A DNA stretch of 64,000 nt from Biomphalaria glabrata (lineage: Eukaryota > Mollusca > Gastropoda > Planorbidae): assembly GCF_947242115.1 (NCBI RefSeq), contig NC_074715.1, forward strand, positions 49,171,586 through 49,235,585, written 5' to 3'. The notes under the pieces were generated by a model. That model had not been told where the DNA came from. It saw only the letters and a list, made by a program, of their open reading frames with translations, and searched no databases. A program made the translations under genes and the position numbers. This document shows positions 1-12,477 of the stretch, piece by piece. The stretch's first letter is position 1. Every line of letters begins with the position of its first letter.

Positions 1-1927
1 TACCCGCCCTAGCCTAGTATAGCACCAAACAATGGGAACAATGGTCCTACAACTCGTTGATTAGTCGCGACCTTGACATTAGTCTGTAAAGCTTCAGAGG
101 CCAAACAAGTAATTAAACTACTTTAAAACAAAATTTTAGGCACCGCCAAATTAATCGAAGCACCGACACACATATACAGGCATGTTGGTAAACCTTAGGC
201 GTCGCCAAATAAATCGACACATAGACACACATATACAGGCAGCTGTGGTGAAGAAAAAAAAAACTGATTCCTTTAACCTGTCAACTCTTGCGAAGAAGAA
301 TTGAGTTCGTTAAGGTTGTTTTTTTTTTTTTTTTTTTACGCATTTATTTATTTGGTCTTATTTGATGTTTGAACAAAAAAAAAAGGTGGGGGGGGGGGGG
401 GGGGGAAGGGGGAGAGTGTTATGCGAACGCATAATGCGGTTAATACTAACGATATTAGTTATAGTAACTGAAAATATTAAAACTACCATTTTTCCACAAT
501 AATTGTTTTCATAAAATATTTATTATATTTTGCTGTACGTTGCTCCTTCAATCTTATCTTATCTTATATAATTGCGTCTTAGTCCTAACGTCCATCGGGA
601 CGAGATAGCGGCGAGCAGGGTTTGAACCTAGAGCCATCGCGATGACACTCAAAGAGTTTCCAGCCACACAACCGGCTAGTCATAGTTATGACTACTGTAG
701 AGTCTGAATTTATTCAATCTGACATCAGCATTTTTTTTTTGTGTGTGGACATTATCAGTGGCTAGCCAGGCGTTTGGTGGCCCGGCCTTTTTAGGGGTCT
801 CTGCATTTTTAAATGTGACGTCATGACAATGAGAATGTAAATAAATACATATGTCTAATGTGTGGAATACATGAAACATGGTCATTAATTGACATAACAA
901 CATGAATAGCAAAATAATATGGCATTGGCTTAGTATTTAATGAAAAAAAAAATAATTGGATACTTATTTGGGGGGGGGGAATTCAAATTTGGACCCCCAA
1001 CTTCCCCCACCCTAACTACGCCACTGGACATTACTCAAATTTTAACAATAGTCTCTGTGTATTCTCGTGAAATTAGTTTCGTGTGTCATTCAAGAAGTAA
1101 ATAGCAATTGCACTTAGTTCCTCGTTTTAGTCACCAAATATTGAAAACATGCTTGAAAATTGCCACATTAACTATAAGCATGCCACTTCGATATCTTCAA
1201 AATATATATTTGATTAGGAAATGTGTAGAGTATGGCTATTCGTTGTATGGTGAAATCTTCTCAGAATGCGATTGGAGTTGGTTTTGTGGCTAATGTAATA
1301 GAATAAATGTGACATTTTTTTGCGGGTACCGAAGCTGGTCTCCTTTAAATAAGATTACGCCGACTTTCCGGGTGACCTCCCTTTTGACTTGTGAATACCC
1401 TTGACCAAAACCACCCAATTTGCCAGTCAGAGAACGGACTGTTGATAAAGACCATAATTATCGCAAACACACACACACTCACACATCCAGCTCGTATTAC
1501 ATTAAATATGTCTTTGAGTGTGTGTGTGTTTAGTCAAAGGGGAGAGAGTGGCAGGTAAATGTCAAATGTGACAGACACCGAGACAGTACACAAAGGTCAA
1601 GGTCTGGTGACCTTTAGCTCTACTGGACACGGTCCGGTTTGTGTCAACTTGAGCTAGTTCATTGTGTTTGACACAAGCCCCACGACGATTTTGTTTCACA
1701 AATAAAATTAGCACAACGTATACTTATATAGTGTGTATATACTTCTTGCGGGAATCCTAACATATCATACGGCCTCTGCAATGATATAGATTTTCATACA
1801 TGAAGAAAACTATTAATAGATTGGTGTTTTTTTTTTGTGTGTATCGATGTACAAAAGAAAGATAGTGTTGTTAAGCTAGGTTGTTTTTTTTTTAAAGATT
1901 TTTTTTTGCACTTTTTAGCACTAAAAA
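1..1927. other. Intergenic DNA, no gene seen
   Basis: No exon-like segment with splice sites and conserved protein was found. Contents are homopolymer runs (T around 319-337, G around 387-405), a near-palindromic CA/TG stretch around 1459-1530, and a tRNA-like repeat listed separately at 535-690. Open frames here are under 80 codons and look random. Confidence 0.6.
535..690 (-). repeat. tRNA-like SINE fragment with LINE-like tail
   Basis: On the minus strand a B-box-like GGTTCAAACCC is followed about 70 bases later by a tail of TATATAAGATAAGATAAG. A similar tail (ATTATATAAAATAAGATAAG) ends the LINE-like segment near 51.25 kb. This is the layout of a tRNA-derived SINE sharing the 3' end of a partner LINE. 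No clear A box was found, so the head may be degraded. Confidence 0.4.
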
Positions 1928-2206
1928 AAGTAAGTCAAGTTCCCCTTTCAGACCTTGTGGTCTATAGGGCAGATGATCTTAAGGTCATCTGATTCTGTGG
2001 CCTACGGTTAACGAGGGTGTCATGTGGCCAGCACAACGACCAACCGCCTTTACTTTTCCCCAACTAATGTCTAATGTTAGAGCTGGGTGGGCTCAGAGGC
2101 GCCCAAGGATCCCGAAATAAAAAAACCCCCAGTCTTCACCAGGATTCGAACCCGAGACCCCAGGTTTAGAAGCCAAGCGCTCTACCGCTCAGCCACTGCG
2201 CCTCCC
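1928..2206 (-). repeat. tRNA-derived SINE, full-length copy
   Basis: Read on the minus strand the element opens with a tRNA-like head: A box GTGGCTGAGCGGTAGAGCG, then B box GGTTCGAATCC. A conserved body follows (GTGAAGACTGG, CCAACTAATGTC in reverse, GGCCACAGAATC-like) and ends in AAGGTCTGAAAGGGGAACTT. The same family recurs about ten more times in this window, in both orientations. The head is a Pol III promoter relic and not a tRNA gene: the body has no cloverleaf 3' half. Confidence 0.85.
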
Positions 2207-3098
2207 TATTTAGCACTACAGAACCTTTTTTTTTAACACAAAATAATTTCAACATGAAGGATGCAGTAGACTTTCATTCTATGACTTGATACTAATTTTT
2301 AAAACAAATGGGCAACTAACTAGCGGTAATTAATGAGATTAGATACAAAGTTGAAATGCCACGAATTCATATTGTTAAGAATTATGGCTCCATTCGTTTT
2401 CTATTACGGTGGCAATAATGGAGTTTAAGTAATCATCCTTGACATTGTTTAATTTTTCGTGGAAAAAACTCCAATACCGAAGAACTGAAAAGCAAAGTCC
2501 ATAGACACTGATTGTTTGCACATCTTTCAACAATGTCAAATCATCAAACTGTCACAATTTTTATTATTTAGTTTTTTTTAAAGTTGGCAACAGTGACTTT
2601 TCAATATGACATCCTTGACATTATTATTTTTTTAATTTGTTTCAGAATCCCTCCCAATATTTCTATGTTCTATTTCCTTGCCTTTTTTTCATTTACGTTC
2701 CATTTTATCGCCACATTTCTCCACATGGCTTTCTCTTCTTTTTTACAATACCTCTATTCAAGTCAGAACTACACAGAACCTGGGTGGGTGAAACCTGGAC
2801 ACGGATCTCGGAAACGGCTCGAATGATTTTCCTAGAAATTTAAGAGTTGGTGTATATCACCGCAAAAAATAATTACAAACTCGTGGTGAAGCTTGGCAAA
2901 CTCTAGTTTGACCGTTATAATTTTTCAAAATATAAAATTAATTAAAATTTGGCTAGAGAACTAGTTCTAGATCTAGATCGGTTTTGAAAGGACTGTCGTG
3001 TACTTCAAAGGACTATCTCGCGTTTGGGAATTCCCGAATGTAAGGTATTATTGATACAAGAGTAAGTTTGCGCATCGTCTTCTAATCTAGATCTAAAG

Positions 3099-3296
3099 CA
3101 GCGGTTCTCAACCTTTTATTCTCGGCGACCCCTTTTTACAATCCCCCACTCTGCCGCGACCCCCCACCCACACATACAGCAATAGAAGAATAGACAATAA
3201 CAATCCATATTTTCGATGGTCTTAGACCACCCCTCGCAAATCGTCAATCGACCCCCAAAGGGGGGGGGGTCGCGATCCACAGGTTGAGAACCCCTG
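3099..3296. mobile_element. Short non-autonomous hAT element (MITE)
   Basis: The 198-bp element has inverted ends CAGCGGTTCTCAACC and GGTTGAGAACCCCTG and is flanked by a perfect 8-bp target duplication ATCTAAAG (3091-3098 and 3297-3304). Short CAGNGGTTCTCAA-type ends plus an 8-bp duplication are diagnostic of the hAT superfamily. It has no coding capacity. The interior carries C- and G-runs. Confidence 0.85.
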
Positions 3297-4115
3297 ATCT
3301 AAAGGCATGTCATTGGAATGTTATAAAGTGTAGTAGATCTACACATTCGCTTAACCAGGATGCTTTCTCTGAGAGAATGGGGAAGGGGGGCAGGGTAAAA
3401 AAAGTTTTTTTTTTTTTTTTTTTAAATCTAGCATTCATTAGTTATTAAGAGAAAAGCAATCGCTATAAGTTGTATTAAGGAAGTATTGTCTTTTTTTTTT
3501 TTAATGTATTTTAAATTTCTTTTCTTGTTTTTTCTCTTATTATATTTTATTGCTTAAAAAGCTTCAACAGGATTTTAGAAAGTTCAAAGTAGAAACAAAG
3601 AGCAGATTACTGTGATTAACTCCAAATTTAAAAAAAATCCCTAATTTCGTATGATTATTTTGAAATATTGAAATCTATTGATTATAGCCACGTCATTCCG
3701 AGACTTCGTATTGAGCTAGTGGGAACATGGAGAATCCCTGTACGTGACTCACGTGTTACGCCCTCACAAGGGCAAAGTTCCCTTACTACTCACTGACACA
3801 TGGAAATGACACTCAAATCCAATATTATTGTCAGTAACCTGCCAGTCACGGTTGACTAATGTCGAGGCATTCGTATGGAGTTCTCTCAGCCACTGCGAGC
3901 TATAAATATCTTTTGTCATTCATTGTGACTACGTGTAGAAGGGGAGGTCACTCCGTTCGTTTTTTTTTCCTTTCAAAAAAATATTTCTAGTTTTTGTTGT
4001 ACCAAATGGGCTTTAATAATTACAGGCTTAACTTTTATCACAATTAAAAAAAAAAATAGTCTGCTTTGTCAAACCAGACATTTTAACATAAAATTAAATA
4101 CATGCTAGACCTTGG

Positions 4116-4197
4116 AGGTTCCTAACCGTAGGCCACAGAAACAGATGCCTTTTACATCATCTGCCCTATAGATCACAAGGTCTGAAAGAGAACTTTA
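4116..4197 (+). repeat. SINE 3'-part fragment
   Basis: This is the distal part of the same SINE as at 1928-2206: GGCCACAGAAACAGATG, ATCATCTGCCCTATAGAT and CACAAGGTCTGAAAG. The tRNA-like head is missing, so it is a 5'-truncated copy. Confidence 0.7.
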
Positions 4198-4498
4198 CTA
4201 GACCTTGGAGGTTAGAGGTTAAGGGACAGGTCATGAAATAAGAAATTTTCTTTGAGAGTTTCCTGTTACGTAGAAACTCTTTAAAAAAAAAAATATGATG
4301 AACTGGGGGACATTTTGGAAGCTGTGCGAAACAGATAATGCCATGATTCCAGTTAGCAATCTATCGAATGCATCCAATATAAGTGTGGAAAATGGTAACT
4401 GTTTTAATATTTTCTTTTGAAGGTGCCCAGTCGGGCTATAATATTTATACTTTGGTAAAACACACAATAAAATAGATTCCTCTTTAAAAGTTCCTAGG

Positions 4499-4790
4499 CA
4501 ATTGGACCCACGATGACCTAATTTCTGTTAAAAAAAACAACTTTATGGCCATATCACAAGGTCGTCTGTGATCGCAAAGACCATCCTTCAGGGAACAGTA
4601 CCAGGAAAAAAGAAGAAGAGCCAACAGAGAAAACGATGGGAAGACAAAGAAACTGACAGACCTTTAATTGAAAAAAAATTCTATTCAAGGCAAAAGACAG
4701 GGAGGAAAGGAGAAAAATTACCAAAGATCTTGCGTGGTGTCCTAAAGGTTCAACAGACTATGGGTAGGTGAAGGTTACGGCGGTTTAATG
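4499..4790 (+). mobile_element. LINE 3' end, family A
   Basis: The segment encodes an out-of-context basic peptide with ILQGTVPGKKKK and QRKRWEDK, typical of the region after the reverse transcriptase of snail non-LTR elements. Closely similar copies lie at 33585-33835 (minus) and 47325-47640 (plus), each starting AATTGGACCC(A/C)..GATGACCT where preserved. It is 5'-truncated; no reverse-transcriptase core is present. Confidence 0.65.
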
Positions 4791-5604
4791 CTAAAAGCCT
4801 GGATGCTGAGTTCCACAATTTAGTTTAAAAAAAATAATAAAGCAAAATAAAATTTTAAATCTCTTTAAAACACACACAAACACAAGCAATAATTATTTGA
4901 CTATGTCTTTTAAATACATGTATCTATGTAAGTACCTGTACACAAACATAGATTTAAATTATTAGATTATCAAGTCTGTCTCATTTAGTATATTGCAACG
5001 CACAATATTTTTAAGGACATTTTGCGTACATTTTATTTATCGGTATCAATGTATCGATGGTTTTCTCTTTCTCTCTCTCTTTCTCTCCACCTACACTACA
5101 AATTTCCTTGGACCATTGTGCACAAGTCTATCTGGATTGTAAAGCCAAAAGAAAGTCCAGTCTAGTCTTTAAGATCATTTTGTTTTCTTTTGGAGGTATT
5201 AGTGGGCTCGCTCATTACTCACTGGGCAATAAATACATTGGAAAGAGTTGAAATAGACTTTGATCAGTTAATATCAGAAAGTCGCTTTACTTGCGTGTGT
5301 TGGTCAGTCTTAAAGAACACCCTTTATTCTTCTTCTTTCTCAAATTACTCCTTGCTAAAAACAAAAACAAAACAAAAAACACTGTTTCGGTTACTTTGAA
5401 CTAAAGTTTCAGAGCATCAAAGAGTGGGGTCTGAAACGATCAATTTCCTTTAGGCTGAAACTAATTGAATACCAATTTGCCTTCAGTACCGCAAAGAAAG
5501 ACGCCAAACATCCCCATTTTCCGCTTACGGATAAAAAGCGGTCAATGGAGAGGGCCTTTCTTCATCACAATGACCTCAGATTTCAAAGCCGGACCTCTAA
5601 ACGG

Positions 5605-6186
5605 TCACACCCTTACACTCTTTGGAGCTGTCATTGTTGTCGTGTGGTTATGTGTTTGGTCTATTCGCGTTGAAGCACATACGGAGAAGCATATGCGCTT
5701 GACATTGTTTTCCCATTCATCTTCAGGCCAGCTTATTGCTGCTGAGCTATAAGATCTTTTGGGAGTCTGTCCTAAGGAAAAATAGCTTCCAGTTTTTCTT
5801 AGTTGTCTTCCATACAGACTTCTGGGACTTTTGGCTTGCTGTGGACACAGGGCCTGTCTATGACGAATTAAATTGGAGCTTTCAAAGAAAGTATGATTCA
5901 CAGCTTCGTAGAGGTGGCTGCAGTGTCTACAGGGATATGTGTATGTGGGGGCTGCTCTGTTTAAAATTTGATGAGAAAAGTTTAAAGATAAAATTAGGTT
6001 TACTGTCTCACTTTGCGACCACTCTGCTTTCAGTGCATCCAACAACACAACAGAAAATAACCCAGTTCTGAAGCTCGCATATATTTTTGAAAAGCCCTTT
6101 GTTTCTGAATGCTTTATTAAATAAAATGTTTCGCATCTGAAGGATGTAACAGCTGCACGATACAAAAAAAAACACAATAACAACAA
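5605..6186 (-). CDS. Unsupported 193-codon open frame
   Basis: This is the longest non-repetitive single frame in the first 12 kb (ATG to stop, 193 residues). I recognise no domain. Residues 1-17 are hydrophobic (MLLLCFFLYRAAVTSF) and could pass as a signal sequence, and the protein has scattered Cys and His without a clear zinc-binding spacing. The overlapping plus strand also has a 95-codon frame with one hydrophobic segment, a reminder that open frames occur by chance here. No splice sites, promoter or paralogue support it. It may be a lineage-specific gene or noise; noise is more likely. Confidence 0.13.
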   Translation of the reverse strand: MLLLCFFLYRAAVTSFRCETFYLIKHSETKGFSKIYASFRTGLFSVVLLDALKAEWSQSETVNLILSLNFSHQILNRAAPTYTYPCRHCSHLYEAVNHTFFESSNLIRHRQALCPQQAKSPRSLYGRQLRKTGSYFSLGQTPKRSYSSAAISWPEDEWENNVKRICFSVCASTRIDQTHNHTTTMTAPKSVRV

Positions 6187-6847
6187 AAGCGAACTAAAAT
6201 GTTGGCGTGTTGTTTATGAATAAACACTGATCACAATACTCATAAATATTCATCAATATACCTTGTCCATAAACTACCACCATAGTGATGGAAAATTTTG
6301 TAAATGGAATAATTTTAAAAAAATAGCAAATATCAGCTTTTCTTTGACTTGTTCAGCAATTTTATTAGGTTCTAGATATTCGCCTAATCATTTTAACATA
6401 TGTATGTAATTAGGGGCCTGGCCATACTGTAGATCGTTCATATAAACATTCAAAGCGAGCTTTACTTTAATTCTCAAGAAGATTCTAGTTTTCACTCAGG
6501 CGTAATCCTGATTTGAGGCTAAATAAGTATGTGCCTGATTGGTTTTGAGAAATGTCAACGTAATGGACATCTGGCCAGGAAGTTGGTAGGTCGCGAGGTT
6601 TACCTTCGGTTAGTTGATTTGAGATCAATTTTCATCGAAGTTTATATGAAGCCCTGAACTGCAACTTCTTTGCATAATTACAGTGCAATTAAATTGCAAG
6701 ATGGTTCGCAGATGTTTTGATGTTTTTCGATTGTAAATATCATACATTATTCAATGTTATGTTTACTAATGATGAAAGAGAGTTCTCCATTGCAAGTGAC
6801 AACGGTCAAGACATAATTAAGATATGACACATCCTAATAGCTGGGTA

Positions 6848-7097
6848 AGTAAAAGTTCCCCTTTTACACCTTGCGATCTTTGGGGCAAATAATGCAAAGG
6901 TCATCTGTTTCTGTGGCCCACTGCTAACGAGGATGTCATGTGGCTAGCACAACGACCAACCGCCTTTACTTTTCCCACAACCAATGTCAGTTACCCGTTA
7001 GAGACGGATGGACTCAGAGACGCCCTAAAGATCATCAGGTTTCGAACCATGGACCTCCAGTTCGGAGCACAGGCGCTTTACCACTCAGCCACCGTGA
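6848..7097 (-). repeat. tRNA-derived SINE copy
   Basis: Same family as 1928-2206, minus orientation. The head near 7097 has GGTGGCTGAGTGGTAAAGCG and the B box reads GGTTCGAAACC. The tail at 6848-6870 is AGTAAAAGTTCCCC in plus orientation. It ends about 80 bp before the minisatellite. Confidence 0.8.
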
Positions 7098-7178
7098 CTA
7101 AAGCGTGTCAGACATGTTGGGTCTTTACTAAGATAATGTTGACATGTGACATGACTAAGTACGGTGTAGTTTGATTCT

Positions 7179-9975
7179 GAGACATGGCATGACTAAGACA
7201 AGGTTGGGTTGAGGCATGACTAAGACATGGTTGGGTTGAGGTATGACTAAGAAATGGTTGGATTGAGGCATGACTAAGACATGGTTGGGTTGAGGTATGA
7301 CTAAGACATGGTTGGGTTGGGGTATGACTAAGACATGGTTGGGTTGAGGTATGACTAAGACATGGTTGGGTTGGGGTATGACTAAGACATGGTTGGGTTG
7401 AGGTATGACTAAGACATGGTTGGGTTGGGGTATGACTAAGACATGGTTGGGTTGGGGTATGACTAAGACATGGTTGGGTTGGGGTATGACTAAGACATGG
7501 TTGGGTTGGGGTATGACTAAGACATGGTTGGGTTGGGGTATGACTAAGACATGGTTGGGTTGGGGTATGACTAAGACATGGTTGGGTTGGGGTATGACTA
7601 AGACATGGTTGGGTTGAGGTATGACTAAGACATGGTTGGGTTGAGGTATGACTAAGACATGGTTGGGTTGGGGTATGACTAAGACATGGTTGGGTTGAGG
7701 TATGACTAAGACATGGTTGGGTTGGGGTATGACTAAGACATGGTTGGGTTGAGGTATGACTAAGACATGGTTGGGTTGGGGTCATGACTAAGACATGGTT
7801 GGGTTGAGGTATGACTAAGACATGGTTGGGTTGAGGTATGACTAAGACATGGTTGGGTTGAGGTATGACTAAGACATGGTTGGGTTGAGGTATGACTAAG
7901 ACATGGTTGGGTTGGGGTCATGACTAAGACATGGTTGGGTTGGGTCATGACTAAGACATGGTTGGGTTGAGGTATGACTAAGACATGGTTGGGTTGGGGT
8001 CATGACTAAGACATGGTTGGGTTGAGGTATGACTAAGACATGGTTGGGTTGGGGTCATGACTAAGACATGGTTGGGTTGAGGCATGACTAAGACATGGTT
8101 GGGTTGAGGTATGACTAAGACATGGTTGGGTTGGGGTATGACTAAGACATGGTTGGGTTGGGGTCATGACTAAGACATGGTTGGGTTGGTGTCATGACTA
8201 AGACATGGTTGGGTTGAGGCATGACTAAGACATGGTTGGGTTGAGGCATGACTAAGACATGGTTGGGTTGAGGTATGACTAAGACATGGTTGGGTTGGGG
8301 TCATGACTAAGACATGGTTGGGTTGAAGCATGACTAAGACATGGTTGGGTTGGGGTCATGACTAAGACATGGTTGGGTTGGGGTATGACTAAGACCAGGT
8401 TGGGTTGAGGCATGACTAAGACATGGTTGGGTTGAGGTATGACTAAGACATGGTTGGGTTGGATTATGACTAAGACATGGTTGGGTTGAAGCATGACTAA
8501 GACATGGTTGGGTTGAGGTATGACTAAGAAATGGTTGGATTGAGGCATGACTAAGACATGGTTGGGTTGAGGTATGACTAAGACATGGTTGGGTTGGGGT
8601 ATGACTAAGACATGGTTGGGTTGAGGTATGACTAAGACATGGTTGGGTTGGGGTATGACTAAGACATGGTTGGGTTGAGGTATGACTAAGACATGGTTGG
8701 GTTGGGGTATGACTAAGACATGGTTGGGTTGGGGTATGACTAAGACATGGTTGGGTTGGGGTATGACTAAGACATGGTTGGGTTGGGGTATGACTAAGAC
8801 ATGGTTGGGTTGGGGTATGACTAAGACATGGTTGGGTTGGGGTATGACTAAGACATGGTTGGGTTGAGGTATGACTAAGACATGGTTGGGTTGAGGTATG
8901 ACTAAGACATGGTTGGGTTGGGGTATGACTAAGACATGGTTGGGTTGAGGTATGACTAAGACATGGTTGGGTTGGGGTATGACTAAGACATGGTTGGGTT
9001 GAGGTATGACTAAGACATGGTTGGGTTGGGGTCATGACTAAGACATGGTTGGGTTGAGGTATGACTAAGACATGGTTGGGTTGAGGTATGACTAAGACAT
9101 GGTTGGGTTGAGGTATGACTAAGACATGGTTGGGTTGAGGTATGACTAAGACATGGTTGGGTTGGGGTCATGACTAAGACATGGTTGGGTTGGGTCATGA
9201 CTAAGACATGGTTGGGTTGAGGTATGACTAAGACATGGTTGGGTTGGGGTCATGACTAAGACATGGTTGGGTTGAGGTATGACTAAGACATGGTTGGGTT
9301 GGGGTCATGACTAAGACATGGTTGGGTTGAGGCATGACTAAGACATGGTTGGGTTGAGGTATGACTAAGACATGGTTGGGTTGGGGTATGACTAAGACAT
9401 GGTTGGGTTGGGGTCATGACTAAGACATGGTTGGGTTGGTGTCATGACTAAGACATGGTTGGGTTGAGGCATGACTAAGACATGGTTGGGTTGAGGCATG
9501 ACTAAGACATGGTTGGGTTGAGGTATGACTAAGACATGGTTGGGTTGGGGTCATGACTAAGACATGGTTGGGTTGAAGCATGACTAAGACATGGTTGGGT
9601 TGGGGTCATGACTAAGACATGGTTGGGTTGGGGTATGACTAAGACCAGGTTGGGTTGAGGCATGACTAAGACATGGTTGGGTTGAGGTATGACTAAGACA
9701 TGGTTGGGTTGGATTATGACTAAGACATGGTTGGGTTGAAGCATGACTAAGACATGGTTGGGTTGGAGTCATGAATAAGACATGGTTGGGTTGAGGTATG
9801 ACTAAGACATGGTTGAGTTGAGGCATGACTAAGACATGGTTGGGTTGGGGTATGACTAAGACATGGTTGGGTTGAGGCATGACTAAGACATGGTTGGGTT
9901 GAGGCATGACTAAGACATGGTTGGGTTGAGGCATGACTAAGACATGGTTGGGTTGGGGTCATGATCAAGACATGG
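7179..9975. repeat. 27-bp minisatellite, about 100 units, with a duplicated higher-order block
   Basis: The unit is 27 bp, beginning ATGACTAAGACATGG and ending TTGGGTTGAGGT. Common variants change GAGGT to GGGGT or GAGGC, and a 28-bp variant carries GGGGTCATG. Rare unit variants repeat in order: AAGAAATGG at 7251 and again at 8528, and AAGACCAGG at 8393 and again at 9643, which shows that a 1.25-1.28 kb block was duplicated in tandem. Because 27 is a multiple of three, long frames open in several registers on both strands (repeated TQPCLSH or MTKTWLGWG), but these are by-products of the unit. The plus strand has G-runs spaced by TT. Confidence 0.95.
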
Positions 9976-12301
9976 CTTTCTCATTTGCCAAGAAAAAACT
10001 AAGTTTGTTAAAATAAGCCACCAAAATGTAACCCCATTTTAATTAACTATGAACTTAAAACAAATATCTGCCCCTGACACAACAGCACCTATGTCATAGA
10101 GCTTTAAAAAAAAAAGCAAAATATGTACAAAATATAATAAAGGTTATGTAAGAGAAAGAACTGGAACTACACATTTACAGCCATATCTCTCAATCAATAT
10201 CAAACAAAATTAATTAATTATCACTAATTAATTAATTATTTTTATTGATTCGTGTTTTGTTAGGGACAATAAATAATTCTGCAGAGTTTCAAATTGGTCC
10301 GAGACTGGGAACTGTAAGAAACAACGTGTACACGATTTGTACCAGTCATGCAGACGACGTGAGCTGATATAAGCTTTGTAAACATACGCCGCTGTCATTC
10401 ATTCGCTGTCATTCTTTACGTGTTGCGAAGGTGCTCCGACTATGCGTGCAGCAAAAGATTTCCAGTCTGATCAAAACCGTAAACAAGCCTGTCCCCCTTA
10501 CACTGACCTTGTCCAAACAGCATTTCCTCTGAATCTCGGATGGCCTGTTCCCTGTGTCCTTCCTAGAAAAAATAATGTTGAATTCCTAAAGTGTGAATCA
10601 CTTTATACTTGTAGAATGAAGTTGCAAAACGCATTTTTTTTTCCCAGAAAAATCTCCATCGTCGAATTTCATGGTTGAGTCCAGGGAAGTTTAAATTTCG
10701 CGCACAAATTCACAAGTTATCGGGAAATCCCAAACTAATTATCTTGACTTTCGTGAAGGCATGTTTTTAAAGCGAAGAAAAAACAAAAATCAGACACGCG
10801 GATATCACAAGTGCTTCTTATTAACGGCAAGGGCAAATTAATAAACTTCCCGTTCCCTTCCATCGGCTCCTAAATCTACAAGAAAAGATTTCTTTCAAAC
10901 GATTCAGTAAGGAAAGATGGAGGAAGCTAAGACAGTGCATTTTGGCTTTTTTTCATCCAAAGTATTGCTCCCCTTTTTAAAAATTATTTTTATGCATATT
11001 ATTTCGCTTGTCATTAATTGAAAAAATATTTATTAATAAATTAATTTATTAATACGTGACCTATATTTGCTTTATTTGTTTTCGTATGTCACGTGTATGT
11101 ACATTTGAATAGGATATCGTAGAATAGACCATAGACATAGACCTATATGTCGGTGAGAGACATGCTGATGCTTCTATTTAGAATGCATGCGTAAGCTAAC
11201 AAATTATTTTTCCATAAGAATGTTTTTAAATAGAATTTTGATAATGATATTTAAACTCTAGCCGCCAAAAGTTAGACTTAAAAAAAAAAAAAAAAAGAAA
11301 GCACTTCAAAAATTAAGGGGGCTACAGTACGCTCTGCATATATTATGAAAATAAAGCATAGTCAGGTCCGGAGAGAACTAGCTGTAATCCCCGCCTTCTA
11401 TCGTCCCACCTCTCCCGTTTACGCGTGTTGACTAGATCTATTTTTAGCGACTGCCTGGTTGTAACCGTAGCACATACCATTCACAGCTTTACCAGTTCTA
11501 AATCTAAATGCGCACATTGAAATAGAACCTCTTAAAATAATCCATCTCCCCTTTATCCCTGCTAATTTGTTATTTGTGATATAATTACAATGATTTCCTT
11601 CGAACAATTAAAAAAAAAATAATGGAGAAAAATACGAATTCAACAAAAAGAATATTGGGAGAATAGGGAGCGACTAGTATACATGAATATTGATAAAATG
11701 GCCACGTTGTACAAGTAAAATAAAAGTAGATATATTAGCAGCATCATGGAATATGAGTATTTTAAATATATCTTAATTGCTTGTTAAAATAAAACATTTG
11801 ATGAATGCACATGTCTGATCATCTTTTACTAAACCTAACTTTTGTATTATTATCAAACAAGTGCACGCAATGTGAACTTAAACCAGTTATACATTTATGA
11901 ATATTAAATTTGTAGTACTAAAGCACACCAAAATACATATTCTTAATGGCTTTTATTAATATAGGTGTAGAGCTTTCCTAAGCATGAAACGCTTTATGAT
12001 TTAATTTTATAATTATATTATTTTTTAAATGGAAAATGGGAAGACATTTTAATTTGTTCTCATAAATACATTTAAAGGTTAAAGAAAATGTTTTCCAGAT
12101 TCTCTCCATTAATTGATTAAAAGCAACTTCTTTCTTTAATTTTGTAATTTCCATAAAATGGATAATGGATAATAAATAATGTATATAGTATTGATGAACA
12201 CAGTCACAGAGCGTGATAGCGCCATGACACTACTTGACCTACTTATTTTTGTTAATGATGACCTTCAAAGTTGACAACTACCTGGCAAGGCCAGTAGCAA
12301 C
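9976..12301. other. Intergenic region upstream of ODC
   Basis: The stretch is AT-rich with no recognised element. A 78-codon frame at 10442-10678 has no recognisable motif. Just upstream of the ODC TATA box (12195-12290) lie TTGACCTACTT and TGATGACCTTCAAAG, which resemble nuclear-receptor half sites; this is a weak motif-only observation. Confidence 0.5.
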
Positions 12302-12309
12302 TATAAAAG
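12302..12309 (+). promoter_or_regulatory. TATA box of ODC
   Basis: TATAAAAG lies about 30 bases before a plausible start near 12330 and about 170 bases before a consensus splice donor (GAG|GTAAGT at 12477/12478). ODC genes in other animals are commonly TATA-driven. The transcription start itself is inferred from spacing. Confidence 0.7.
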
Positions 12310-12331
12310 CCATGAGCTCCACGAGTCGTTA

Positions 12332-12477
12332 TTGAGTTTCTTTGTAGATCGGTTAACATAAACCAGGCGCGCTGGAGCCGTTTACGCGTTCTCTGTTTTT
12401 CTCTCTGACTCTTTCTAAAAGCTGCAAAAATTACGTCCTTAAAAAATAAAGAAGCTCAGTCTGAAGCTTCTGTGGAG
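12332..12477 (+). other. ODC noncoding leader exon 1
   Basis: This is the interval between the inferred start and the donor GAG|GTAAGT. It contains pyrimidine-rich TCTGTTTTTCTCTCTGAC and no ATG. The 5' boundary is approximate. Confidence 0.6.

Noticed and set aside
1928-2206. A tRNA gene suggested by A and B boxes
   Set aside because: The head continues into a conserved 270-bp body found at many loci and has no complete cloverleaf, so it is a SINE.
4568-4771. A small basic protein gene of 67 codons
   Set aside because: Near-identical sequence occurs at 33.6 and 47.4 kb, including the noncoding flank, so it is a LINE tail.
7108-9968. Long open frames of repeated TQPCLSH or MTKTWLGWG as repeat proteins
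   Set aside because: The 27-bp unit is a multiple of three and lacks stops in several registers, so frames open on both strands without selection. No start context, splice site or flanking conserved sequence supports a gene.
7179-9975. CRISPR-like or telomeric array
   Set aside because: The units are directly adjacent without unique spacers, so this is not CRISPR. The G-runs are spaced irregularly within a 27-bp unit, unlike TTAGGG telomere repeats.
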